Shown here piece after piece: positions 1 to 10,542 of a stretch of 64,000 bases of DNA. The DNA is taken from NCBI GenBank assembly GCA_949752795.1, contig CATKHW010000298.1, positions 248,001 through 312,000 on the forward strand. Direction: 5' to 3'. The notes below the pieces were generated by a model. That model was not told where the DNA came from, searched no databases, and saw only the letters and a list, made by a program, of their open reading frames with translations. The DNA comes from Hyperoodon ampullatus (Eukaryota > Chordata > Mammalia > Artiodactyla > Ziphiidae). The number at the start of each line of letters is the position of its first letter. Position 1 is the stretch's first letter. The position numbers were made by a program, and so were the translations under genes.

Positions 1-114
1 GTTCTCCAGGGCCTGTCTTGCCTTTCTGGTTTTTACACATTTTGTGGATGTCCCTTTTGACCGGTGGGAAGTGATACTTCTTTGTAGTGCAGATTTGCAT
101 TGCCCGCTTGCTTG
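1..114. repeat. Partial satellite unit M0 (right end of a unit)
   Basis: This is the last 114 bp of a unit whose remainder lies left of the window. It is minus-strand L1 ORF2 relic sequence, including the stretch gaccggtgggaagtgatac and the octamer ATTTGCAT, running into the palindrome of M1 at 115. Confidence 0.97.
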
Positions 115-188
115 CTTGGCCAAAAAGGGCGTATGCATTTTCTCCTGAATATATTCAGGAGAAAACGCATACGCTCTTTTTGGCCAAG
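115..188. repeat. 74-bp palindrome of M1 (37-bp arms, no spacer, 2 mismatches)
   Basis: The centre of dyad symmetry lies between 151 and 152, within CCTGAATATATTCAGG. The arms run outward through GGAGAAAACGCATACG-like sequence and A5/T5 runs to CTTGGCC and GGCCAAG. A short (CTTG)3 run touches the left end. In M1 the arms mismatch at two positions; the perfect form is seen for example at 15758-15831. The left arm resembles L1 ORF2 sequence (the TTGGCC..GTATG region), so the right arm may be an inverted copy of it; that origin is inference. A structure of this size could extrude as a cruciform or fold as a hairpin. Confidence 0.97.
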
Positions 189-960
189 TGCATCATTGTC
201 GAAGTTGTGCCCCTCTTCCTGTGCTTTAAAGGCGATTCCAACGTACCTCTTGAAATCTGTTTCCTGCTATTCTGCCTCGCTTTCAAGTCCGCCTCGTTGC
301 CTTCCCTCAACAGATTTCTGGACGATAGTTGTCCTTTATTACTCGGCCAGTTTGTGAATTGCTGTGCCCCTGAGCTCCATTTTCAACTCTTTTTTGGTGA
401 GCTGACCGCAAGTCCAAAATTTTGGTTCAGGACCTATACTGGATCCCGGTGGGTGGCTGAGACTTTGGTTAATTCTTCTTCCTGCCGGGAAATTACAGTG
501 ATATGTGCCCGTCCAAATGCCTAACAGCTACTCTCTCATTGGTTCTCCATCTTCCCTTTCATACTCTGCCAAATAGGCAACCTGTGAAAACCAGGAGGTT
601 AAAGGGGCTGTCTCTCCAAGTTGGGAGGTTGATAGTAAAGCAGATGGAAAGTCAAACCGGAGCACCAGGATAGGGACTATTCGTTGAGGTTTAGAAACCT
701 TTTGTATTCACAGTGTGTCCGTTCTCTAGGTTTCCGGTACGTGTTATAACTGTAGTAATATTCCCTTCAACCTGGAGAGTTGGGACCCATGGAGTGGGTG
801 CCATGCATTATTACTTTAAAGGGTCTGCATTTGCTCACCAAATCTCACCAATCGTCTCAGTCCCAAGTGTCCAGCCTTATGCCACATCCAGCTGTCGTTG
901 TAGATAGGGTCATTCCAGGGTTCATCAGAGACCCTGAAGGAATTGTAAAGAATTTCCCAG
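189..960. repeat. Unassigned, non-L1 block of the unit (M1 copy)
   Basis: These 772 bp between the palindrome and the T-rich tract match no transposon or gene family I recognise on either strand. They hold several open frames of 60 to 145 codons in overlapping phases, with no codon pattern, splice structure or domain that suggests a gene. The block recurs in every unit and carries many of the variants that define unit types, for example near 710-860. It may be the older satellite sequence into which the L1 inserted (inference). Confidence 0.8.
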
Positions 961-1323
961 TTTTTTTGTTTAGTTTTTGAAATTCCTTTTTATAGTGGGT
1001 TTGAGCTGATTCTCGCTGCCATGTTTATGTCAGTCTAGACACACTTGATTCCCTTACAGAGACATATCAATACATAGGTTTTAAGATTCTTACTAGTCAG
1101 ATATATTCCTCTGCGGGAAATATGGGGTTTTGAGTCCCTTTCACTGAGGAAGGTGTAGGTCTTGTCTATTCCATAGTTGGTTTTTGGAACGGTACCTGTG
1201 CTTATATCAAACTCTGGTTTTATGCATCACCCCACCTCTCCTTCCCCCTTAAGCAGGCATAAGAGTGTTTTCTAAATGTGAGACATTCTTCTCTTTCCTA
1301 ACTCAGTTCAAGTGTAGCCATGT
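961..1323 (-). mobile_element. LINE-1 3' UTR relic with A-tail (M1 copy)
   Basis: Read on the minus strand, this stretch follows the remembered 3' UTR of cetartiodactyl L1. From the ORF2 end it passes a part resembling 'ataagtgatatcatatgat', a C-rich 'caccccacc' part (plus strand), and a part resembling 'aggtcttgtctattccatag' (plus strand). It ends in an A-rich tail, seen on the plus strand as T7-G-T-rich sequence at 961-978. The tail marks the true L1 3' end, so this looks like a reverse-transcription insertion rather than a random L1 fragment. The similarity is an alignment from memory; a RepeatMasker run would settle subfamily and divergence. Confidence 0.85.
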
Positions 1324-1889
1324 TTACAGGATCTTCATAAGTGATATCTTATGATAAGTTTCTTTTTCTGTGCGACATATTTCACTTAGAATCATCGTAC
1401 CTGAATCCACCCATTTTGCTGCTACTGGTCTTATGACATTGATTTCATGGCTGAGGGATATTCCATCGTACGTAAGTACCACAATTTTTTGAACCATTTT
1501 TATATTTCCTGGGATATTTAAGGTGTACCCAAGTTGAGGTCCTTGTAAGCAGTGCAGCCCTAAATTTTGGGGTGGCTCTGTCTTATTGATTTTCAGTTTT
1601 CCCAAGGTATATTCCCTAGACTGGAAGTGCCCTTGGCTCTGTAGCTCTGTTCTTTACTTGTTTTAGGGAACACAATGCACTGCTCCAGAGAGGCAGTTGG
1701 CAATTTACATCCCGCCCATCAGCATAACAAGGCTCCCTGTTCTCCAGGGCCTGTCTTGCCTTTCTGGTTTTTACACATTTTGTGGATGTCCCTTTTGACC
1801 GGTGGGAAGTGATACTTCTTTGTAGTGCAGATTTGCATTGCCCGCTTGCTTGCCTGGCCAAAAAGGGCGTATGCGTTTTCTCCTGAATA
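1324..1889 (-). pseudogene. LINE-1 ORF2 C-terminal relic, 5'-truncated and frameshifted (M1 copy)
   Basis: ORF2p is the L1 endonuclease and reverse transcriptase; only its extreme C-terminal part, downstream of both catalytic domains, remains. The frame at 1324-1605 (minus) contains ILSEI followed by TEKETYHKISL, close to the conserved ORF2p C-terminus, and its stop lies about where ORF2 normally ends. The frame at 1616-1861 (minus) continues the homology with CQLPLWRSALCSLKQVKN-like sequence but in a different phase. In type C units the neighbouring frame shows MQICTTKKYHF and GEQGALLCRWAGCKL, again clear ORF2p residues. The relic is cut off at the palindrome. It has no catalytic residues and cannot be functional. 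Confidence 0.9.
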
Positions 1890-3591
1890 TATTCAGGAGA
1901 AAACGCATACGCCCTTTTTGGCCAAGTGCATCATTGTCGAAGTTGTGCCCCTCTTCCTGTGCTTTAAAGGCGATTCCAACGTACCTCTTGAAATCTGTTT
2001 CCTGCTATTCTGCCTCGCTTTCAAGTCCGCCTCGTTGCCTTCCCTCAACAGATTTTTGGACGATAGTTGTCCTTTATTACTCGGCCAGTTTGTGAATTGC
2101 TGTGCCCCTGAGCTCCATTTTTCAACTCGTTTTTGGTGAGCTGACCGCAAGTCCAAAATTTTGGTTCAGGACCTATACAGGATCCTGGTGGGGGGCTGAG
2201 ACTTTGGTTAATTCTTCTTCCTGCCGGGAAGTTAGAGTGATATGTGCCCGACCAAATACCTAACAGCTACTCTCTCATTGGTTCTCCCTCTTCCCTTTCA
2301 TCCTCTGCCAAATTGGAAACCTGTGTGAACCAGGAGGTTGAAGGGGCTGTCCCTCCAAGTTGGGAGATTAATAGTAAAGCAGATGGAAAGTCAAACCGGA
2401 GCACCAGGAGAGGGACTATTCGTTGAGTTTTAGAAACCTTTCGTATTCACAGTGTGTCCGTTCTCTAGGTTTCCGGTACATGTTATAACTGTAGTAATAT
2501 TCCCTTCAACCTGGAGAGTTGGGACCCATGGAATGGGTGTCATGCATTATTGCTTTAAAGGGTCTGCATTTGCTCACCAAATCTCACCAATCGTCTCAGT
2601 CCCAAGTGTCCAGCCTTATGCCACATCCAGCTGTCGTTGTAGATAGGGTCATTCCAGGTTTCATCAGAGACCCTGAAGGAATTGTAAAGAATTTCCCAGT
2701 TTTTTTGTTTTGTTTTTGAAATTCCTTTTTATAGTGGGTTTGAGCTGATTCTCGCTGCCATGTTTATGCCAGTCTAGACACACTTGATTCCCTTACGGAG
2801 ACATATCAATACATAGGTTTTAAGATTCTTACTAGTCAGATATATTCCTCTGCGGGAAATATGGGGTTTTGAGTCCCTTTCACTGAGGAAGGTGTAGGTC
2901 TTGTCTATTCCATAGTTGGTTTTTGGAACGGTACCTGTGCTTATATCAAACTCTGGGTTTATGCATCACCCCACCTCTCCTTCCCCCTTAAGCAGGCATA
3001 AGAGTGTTTTCAAAATGTGAGACATTCTTCTCTTTCCTAACTCAGTTCAAGTGTAGCCATGTTTACAGGATCTTCATAAGTGATATCTTATGATAAGTTT
3101 CTTTTTCTGTGTGACTTATTTCACTTAGAATCATCGTACCTGAATCCACCCATTTTGCTGCTATTGGTCTTATGACATTGATTTCATGGCTGAGGGATAT
3201 TCCACCGTACGTAAGTACCACAATTTTTTGAACCATTTTTATATTTCCTGGGATATTTAAGGTGTACCCAAGTTGAGGTCCTTGTAAGCAGTGCAGCCCT
3301 AAATTTTGGGGTGGCTCTGTCTTATTGATTTTCAGTTTTCCCAAGGTATATTCCCTAGACTGGAAGTGCCCTTGGCTCTGTAGCTCAGTTCTTTACTTGT
3401 TTTAGGGAACACAATGCACTCCTCCAGAGAGGCAGTTGGCAATTTACATCCCGCCCATCAGCATAACAAGGCTCCCTGTTCTCCAGGGCCTGTCTTGCCT
3501 TTCTGGTTTTTACACATTTTGTGGATGTCCCTTTTGACCGGTGGGAAGTGATACTTCTTTGTAGTGCAGATTTGCATTGCCCGCTTGCTTG
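1853..3591. repeat. Satellite unit M2, type B front and C back (hybrid), 1,739 bp
   Basis: Palindrome 1853-1926 has one mismatch (CCTGGCC at the left end, the type B mark); T-rich tract from 2700; L1 relic 2700 to about 3628. The front matches M4 and M7 (type B). From about 2636 onward, and certainly by 2947, it matches M5 (type C), for example in the marks ctctgggtttatgc and ttttcaaaatg. Confidence 0.95.
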
Positions 3592-5329
3592 CTTGGCCAA
3601 AAAGGGCGTATGCATTTTCTCCTGAATATATTCAGGAGAAAACGCATACGCTCTTTTTGGCCAAGTGCATCATTGTCGAAGTTGTGCCCCTCTTCCTGTG
3701 CTTTAAAGGCGATTCCAACGTACCTCTTGAAATCTGTTTCCTGCTATTCTGCCTCGCTTTCAAGTCCGCCTCGTTGCCTTCCCTCAACAGATTTCTGGAC
3801 GATAGTTGTCCTTTATTACTCGGCCAGTTTGTGAATTGCTGTGCCCCTGAGCTCCATTTTCAACTCTTTTTTGGTGAGCTGACCGCAAGTCCAAAATTTT
3901 GGTTCAGGACCTATACTGGATCCCGGTGGGTGGCTGAGACTTTGGTTAATTCTTCTTCCTGCCGGGAAATTACAGTGATATGTGCCCGTCCAAATGCCTA
4001 ACAGCTACTCTCTCATTGGTTCTCCATCTTCCCTTTCATACTCTGCCAAATAGGCAACCTGTGAAAACCAGGAGGTTAAAGGGGCTGTCTCTCCAAGTTG
4101 GGAGGTTGATAGTAAAGCAGATGGAAAGTCAAACCGGAGCACCAGGATAGGGACTATTCGTTGAGGTTTAGAAACCTTTTGTATTCACAGTGTGTCCGTT
4201 CTCTAGGTTTCCGGTACGTGTTATAACTGTAGTAATATTCCCTTCAACCTGGAGAGTTGGGACCCATGGAGTGGGTGCCATGCATTATTACTTTAAAGGG
4301 TCTGCATTTGCTCACCAAATCTCACCAATCGTCTCAGTCCCAAGTGTCCAGCCTTATGCCACATCCAGCTGTCGTTGTAGATAGGGTCATTCCAGGGTTC
4401 ATCAGAGACCCTGAAGGAATTGTAAAGAATTTCCCAGTTTTTTTGTTTAGTTTTTGAAATTCCTTTTTATAGTGGGTTTGAGCTGATTCTCGCTGCCATG
4501 TTTATGTCAGTCTAGACACACTTGATTCCCTTACAGAGACATATCAATACATAGGTTTTAAGATTCTTACTAGTCAGATATATTCCTCTGCGGGAAATAT
4601 GGGGTTTTGAGTCCCTTTCACTGAGGAAGGTGTAGGTCTTGTCTATTCCATAGTTGGTTTTTGGAACGGTACCTGTGCTTATATCAAACTCTGGTTTTAT
4701 GCATCACCCCACCTCTCCTTCCCCCTTAAGCAGGCATAAGAGTGTTTTCTAAATGTGAGACATTCTTCTCTTTCCTAACTCAGTTCAAGTGTAGCCATGT
4801 TTACAGGATCTTCATAAGTGATATCTTATGATAAGTTTCTTTTTCTGTGCGACATATTTCACTTAGAATCATCGTACCTGAATCCACCCATTTTGCTGCT
4901 ACTGGTCTTATGACATTGATTTCATGGCTGAGGGATATTCCATCGTACGTAAGTACCACAATTTTTTGAACCATTTTTATATTTCCTGGGATATTTAAGG
5001 TGTACCCAAGTTGAGGTCCTTGTAAGCAGTGCAGCCCTAAATTTTGGGGTGGCTCTGTCTTATTGATTTTCAGTTTTCCCAAGGTATATTCCCTAGACTG
5101 GAAGTGCCCTTGGCTCTGTAGCTCTGTTCTTTACTTGTTTTAGGGAACACAATGCACTGCTCCAGAGAGGCAGTTGGCAATTTACATCCCACCCATCAGC
5201 ATAACAAGGCTCCCTGTTCTCCAGGGCCTGTCTTGCCTTTCTGGTTTTTACACATTTTGTGGATGTCCCTTTTGACCGGTGGGAAGTGATACTTCTTTGT
5301 AGTGCAGATTTGCATTGCCCGCTTGCTTG
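3592..5329. repeat. Satellite unit M3, type A, 1,738 bp
   Basis: Palindrome 3592-3665 carries the two type A mismatches; T-rich tract from 4438; L1 relic 4438 to about 5366. Near-copy of M1 (offset 3,477) and of M6 (offset 5,213). One difference from M1 is cccacccatc at about 5189 in place of cccgcccatc. Confidence 0.96.
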
Positions 5330-7065
5330 CCTGGCCAAAAAGGGCGTATGCGTTTTCTCCTGAATATATTCAGGAGAAAACGCATACGCCCTTTTTGGCC
5401 AAGTGCATCATTGTCGAAGTTGTGCCCCTCTTCCTGTGCTTTAAAGGCGATTCCAACGTACCTCTTGAAATCTGTTTCCTGCTATTCTGCCTCGCTTTCA
5501 AGTCCGCCTCGTTGCCTTCCCTCAACAGATTTTTGGACGATAGTTGTCCTTTATTACTCGGCCAGTTTGTGAATTGCTGTGCCCCTGAGCTCCATTTTTC
5601 AACTCGTTTTTGGTGAGCTGACCGCAAGTCCAAAATTTTGGTTCAGGACCTATACAGGATCCTGGTGGGGGGCTGAGACTTTGGTTAATTCTTCTTCCTG
5701 CCGGGAAGTTAGAGTGATATGTGCCCGACCAAATACCTAACAGCTACTCTCTCATTGGTTCTCCCTCTTCCCTTTCATCCTCTGCCAAATTGGAAACCTG
5801 TGTGAACCAGGAGGTTGAAGGGGCTGTCCCTCCAAGTTGGGAGATTAATAGTAAAGCAGATGGAAAGTCAAACCGGAGCACCAGGAGAGGGACTATTCGT
5901 TGAGTTTTAGAAACCTTTCGTATTCACAGTGTGTCCGTTCTCTAGGTTTCCGGTACATGTTATAACTGTAGTAATATTCCCTTCAACCTGGAGAGTTGGG
6001 ACCCATGGAATGGGTGTCATGCATTATTGCTTTAAAGGGTCTGCATTTGCTCACCAAATCTCACCAATCGTCTCAGTCCCAAGTGTCCAGCCTTATGCCA
6101 CATCCAGCTGTCATTGTAGATAGGGTCATTCCAGGTTTCATCAGAGACCCTGAAGGAATTGTAAAGAATTTCCCAGTTTTTTTGTTTTGTTTTTGAAATT
6201 CCTTTTTATAGTGGGTTTGAGCTGATTCTCGCTGCCATGTTTATGCCAGTCTAGACACACTTGATTCCCTTACGGAGACATATCAATACATAGGTTTTAA
6301 GATTCTTACTAGTCAGATATATTCCTCTGCGGGAAATATGGGGTTTTGAGTCCCTTTCACTGAGGAAGGTGTAGGTCTTGTCTATTCCATAGTTGGTTTT
6401 TGGAACGGTACCTGTGCTTATATGAAACTCTGGTTTTATGCATCACCCCACCTCTCCTTCCCCCTTAAGCAGGCATAAGAGTGTTTTCTAAATGTGAGAC
6501 ACTGTTCTCTTTCCTAACTCAGTTCAAGTGTAGCCATGTTTACAGGATCTTCATAAGTGATATCTTATGATAAGTTTCTTTCTCTGTGACTTATTTCACT
6601 TAGAATCATCGTACCTGAATCTACCCATTTTGCTGCTACTGGTCTTATGACATTGATTTCATGGCTGAGGGATATTCCATCGTACGTAAGTACCACAATT
6701 TTTTGAACCATTTTTATATTTCCTGGGATATTTAAGGTGTACACAAGTGAGGTCCTTGTAAGCAGTGCAGCCCTAAATTTTGGGGTGGCTCTGTCTTATT
6801 GATTTTCAGTTTTCCCAAGGTATATTCCCTAGACTGGAAGTGCTCTTTGCTCTGTAGCTCTGTTCTTTACTTGTTTTAGGGACCACAATGCACTCCTCCA
6901 GAGAGGCAGTTGGCAATTTACATCCCGCCCATCGGCATAACAAGGCTCCCTGTTCTCCAGGGCCTGTCTTGCCTTTCTGGTTTTTACACATTTTGTGCAT
7001 GTTCCTTTTGACCGGTGGGAAGTGGTACTTCTTTGTAGTGCAGATTTGCATTGCCCGCTTGCTTG
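5330..7065. repeat. Satellite unit M4, type B, 1,736 bp
   Basis: Palindrome 5330-5403, one mismatch; T-rich tract from 6177; L1 relic 6177 to about 7102. The shorter length comes from small losses in the L1 part, such as tttctttctctgtgac and acacaagtgagg. Near-copy of M7 at offset 5,213; both have cattgt where M2 has cgttgt (about 6112). Confidence 0.96.
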
Positions 7066-8804
7066 CTTGGCCAAAAAGGACGTATGCGTTTTCTCCTGAA
7101 TATATTCAGGAGAAAACGCATACGCCCTTTTTGGCCAAGTGCATCATTGTCGAAGTTGTGCCCCTCTTCCTGTGCTTTAAAGGCGATTCCAACGTACATC
7201 TTGAAATCTGTTTCCTGCTATTCTGCCTCGCTTTCAAGTCTGCCTCGTTGCCTTCCCTCAACAGATTTTTGGACGATAGTTGTCCTTTATTACTCGGCCA
7301 GTTTGTGAATTGCTGTGCCCCTGAGCTCCATTTTTCAACTCGTTTTTGGTGAGCTGACCGCAAGTCCAAAATTTTGGTTCAGGACCTATACTGGTTCCCG
7401 GTGGGTGGCTGAGACTTTGGTTAATTATTCTTCCTGCCGGGAAATTACAGTGATATGTGTCCGTCCAAATGCCTAACAGCTAATTTCTCATTGGTTCTCC
7501 CTCTTCCTTTTCATCCTCTGCCAAATTGGCAACCTGTGCGAACCAGGAGGTTAAATGGGCTGTCGCTCCAAGTTGGGAGGTTGATAGTAAAGCAGATGGA
7601 AAGTTAAACCGGAGCACCAGGAGAGGGACTATTCGTTGAGTTTTAGAAACCTTTCGTATTCACAGTGTGTCCGTTCTCTTGGTTTCCGGTACATGTTATA
7701 ACTGTAGTAATATTCCCTTCAACCTGGAGAGTTGGGACCCATGGAATGGGTGCCATGCATTATTGCTTTAAAGGGTCTGCCTTTGCTCACCAAATCTCAC
7801 CAATCGTCTCAGTCCCAGGTGTCCAGCCTTATGCCACATCCAGCTGTCGTTGTAGATAGGGTCATTCCAGGTTTCATCAGAGACCCTGAAGGAATTGTAA
7901 AGAATTTCCCAGTTTTTTTGTTTTGTTTTTGAAATTCCTTTTTATAGTGGGTTTGAGCTGATTCTCGCTGCCATGTTTATGCCAGTCTAGACACACTTGA
8001 TTCCCTTACGGAGACATATCAATACATAGGTTTTAAGATTCTTACTAGTCAGATATATTCCTCTGCGGGAAATATGGGGTTTTGAGTCCCTTTCACTGAG
8101 GAAGGTGTAGGTCTTGTCTATTCCATAGTTGGTTTTTGGAACGGTACCTGTGCTTATATCAAACTCTGGGTTTATGCATCACCCCACCTCTCCTTCCCCC
8201 TTAAGCAGGCATAAGAGTGTTTTCAAAATGTGAGACATTCTTCTCTTTCCTAACTCAGTTCAAGTGTAGCCATGTTTACAGGATCTTCATAAGTGATATC
8301 TTATGATAAGTTTCTTTTTCTGTGTGACTTATTTCACTTAGAATCATCGTACCTGAATCCACCCATTTTGCTGCTATTGGTCTTATGACATTGATTTCAT
8401 GGCTGAGGGATATTCCACCGTACGTAAGTACCACAATTTTTTGAACCATTTTTATATTTCCTGGGATATTTAAGGTGTACCCAAGTTGAGGTCCTTGTAA
8501 GCAGTGCAGCCCTAAATTTTGGGGTGGCTCTGTCTTATTGATTTTCAGTTTTCCCAAGGTATATTCCCTAGACTGGAAGTGCCCTTGGCTCTGTAGCTCA
8601 GTTCTTTACTTGTTTTAGGGAACACAATGCACTCCTCCAGAGAGGCAGTTGGCAATTTACATCCCGCCCATCAGCATAACAAGGCTCCCTGTTCTCCAGG
8701 GCCTGTCTTGCCTTTCTGGTTTTTACACATTTTGTGGATGTCCCTTTTGACCGGTGGGAAGTGATACTTCTTTGTAGTGCAGATTTGCATTGCCCGCTTG
8801 CTTG
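7066..8804. repeat. Satellite unit M5, type C, 1,739 bp
   Basis: Palindrome 7066-7139 with one mismatch (GGACG in the left arm, the type C mark); T-rich tract from 7913; L1 relic 7913 to about 8841. Type C marks include ttctcttggtttccgg, tctgcctttgctc and cccaggtgtcc. Near-copy of M8 up to about 8106, where the two diverge. Confidence 0.96.
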
Positions 8805-10542
8805 CTTGGCCAAAAAGGGCGTATGCATTTTCTCCTGAATATATTCAGGAGAAAACGCATACGCTCTTTTTGGCCAAGTGCATCATTGTCGAAGTTGTGC
8901 CCCTCTTCCTGTGCTTTAAAGGCGATTCCAACGTACCTCTTGAAATCTGTTTCCTGCTATTCTGCCTCGCTTTCAAGTCCGCCTCGTTGCCTTCCCTCAA
9001 CAGATTTCTGGACGATAGTTGTCCTTTATTACTCGGCCAGTTTGTGAATTGCTGTGCCCCTGAGCTCCATTTTCAACTCTTTTTTGGTGAGCTGACCGCA
9101 AGTCCAAAATTTTGGTTCAGGACCTATACTGGATCCCGGTGGGTGGCTGAGACTTTGGTTAATTCTTCTTCCTGCCGGGAAATTACAGTGATATGTGCCC
9201 GTCCAAATGCCTAACAGCTACTCTCTCATTGGTTCTCCATCTTCCCTTTCATACTCTGCCAAATAGGCAACCTGTGAAAACCAGGAGGTTAAAGGGGCTG
9301 TCTCTCCAAGTTGGGAGGTTGATAGTAAAGCAGATGGAAAGTCAAACCGGAGCACCAGGATAGGGACTATTCGTTGAGGTTTAGAAACCTTTTGTATTCA
9401 CAGTGTGTCCGTTCTCTAGGTTTCCGGTACGTGTTATAACTGTAGTAATATTCCCTTCAACCTGGAGAGTTGGGACCCATGGAGTGGGTGCCATGCATTA
9501 TTACTTTAAAGGGTCTGCATTTGCTCACCAAATCTCACCAATCGTCTCAGTCCCAAGTGTCCAGCCTTATGCCACATCCAGCTGTCGTTGTAGATAGGGT
9601 CATTCCAGGGTTCATCAGAGACCCTGAAGGAATTGTAAAGAATTTCCCAGTTTTTTTGTTTAGTTTTTGAAATTCCTTTTTATAGTGGGTTTGAGCTGAT
9701 TCTCGCTGCCATGTTTATGTCAGTCTAGACACACTTGATTCCCTTACAGAGACATATCAATACATAGGTTTTAAGATTCTTACTAGTCAGATATATTCCT
9801 CTGCGGGAAATATGGGGTTTTGAGTCCCTTTCACTGAGGAAGGTGTAGGTCTTGTCTATTCCATAGTTGGTTTTTGGAACGGTACCTGTGCTTATATCAA
9901 ACTCTGGTTTTATGCATCACCCCACCTCTCCTTCCCCCTTAAGCAGGCATAAGAGTGTTTTCTAAATGTGAGACATTCTTCTCTTTCCTAACTCAGTTCA
10001 AGTGTAGCCATGTTTACAGGATCTTCATAAGTGATATCTTATGATAAGTTTCTTTTTCTGTGCGACATATTTCACTTAGAATCATCGTACCTGAATCCAC
10101 CCATTTTGCTGCTACTGGTCTTATGACATTGATTTCATGGCTGAGGGATATTCCATCGTACGTAAGTACCACAATTTTTTGAACCATTTTTATATTTCCT
10201 GGGATATTTAAGGTGTACCCAAGTTGAGGTCCTTGTAAGCAGTGCAGCCCTAAATTTTGGGGTGGCTCTGTCTTATTGATTTTCAGTTTTCCCAAGGTAT
10301 ATTCCCTAGACTGGAAGTGCCCTTGGCTCTGTAGCTCTGTTCTTTACTTGTTTTAGGGAACACAATGCACTGCTCCAGAGAGGCAGTTGGCAATTTACAT
10401 CCCACCCATCAGCATAACAAGGCTCCCTGTTCTCCAGGGCCTGTCTTGCCTTTCTGGTTTTTACACATTTTGTGGATGTCCCTTTTGACCGGTGGGAAGT
10501 GATACTTCTTTGTAGTGCAGATTTGCATTGCCCGCTTGCTTG
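8805..10542. repeat. Satellite unit M6, type A, 1,738 bp
   Basis: Palindrome 8805-8878, two type A mismatches; T-rich tract from 9651; L1 relic 9651 to about 10579. Start of the second copy of the M3-M5 trimer; I found no difference from M3 in the stretches compared. Confidence 0.96.

Larger units (their letters stand above)
115..1852. repeat. Satellite unit M1, type A, 1,738 bp (reference unit)
   Basis: Order: palindrome 115-188, unassigned block 189-960, T-rich tract from 961, minus-strand L1 relic 961 to about 1889. Type A markers are an A in the left arm (gtatgcatttt) and a T in the right arm (acgctcttt), giving two arm mismatches, and a 145-codon plus-strand frame left open by a one-base difference near 385. 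M3 and M6 are near-copies. Confidence 0.97.

Noticed and set aside
87..524. Recurring plus-strand open frames of 145, 104 and 85 codons that look conserved in all units
   Set aside because: They overlap in several phases, run through the palindrome (so the same peptide appears on both strands), begin at GTG or non-standard starts, and are opened or closed by single-base type differences. Conservation is explained by array homogeneity.
189..960. Endogenous retrovirus or LTR origin of the non-L1 block
   Set aside because: An inverted CCAAT (attgg) is present, but I see no TG...CA ends, polyadenylation signal, primer-binding site or retroviral protein similarity.
713..980. Repeated 64- and 66-codon plus-strand frames in the non-L1 block
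   Set aside because: They overlap each other in different phases, show no domain or signal, and the second ends inside the L1 A-tail. No evidence of coding.
2411..2428. attcgttgagttttag as a CENP-B box
   Set aside because: Only the TTCG part fits; the central A and CGGG are missing.
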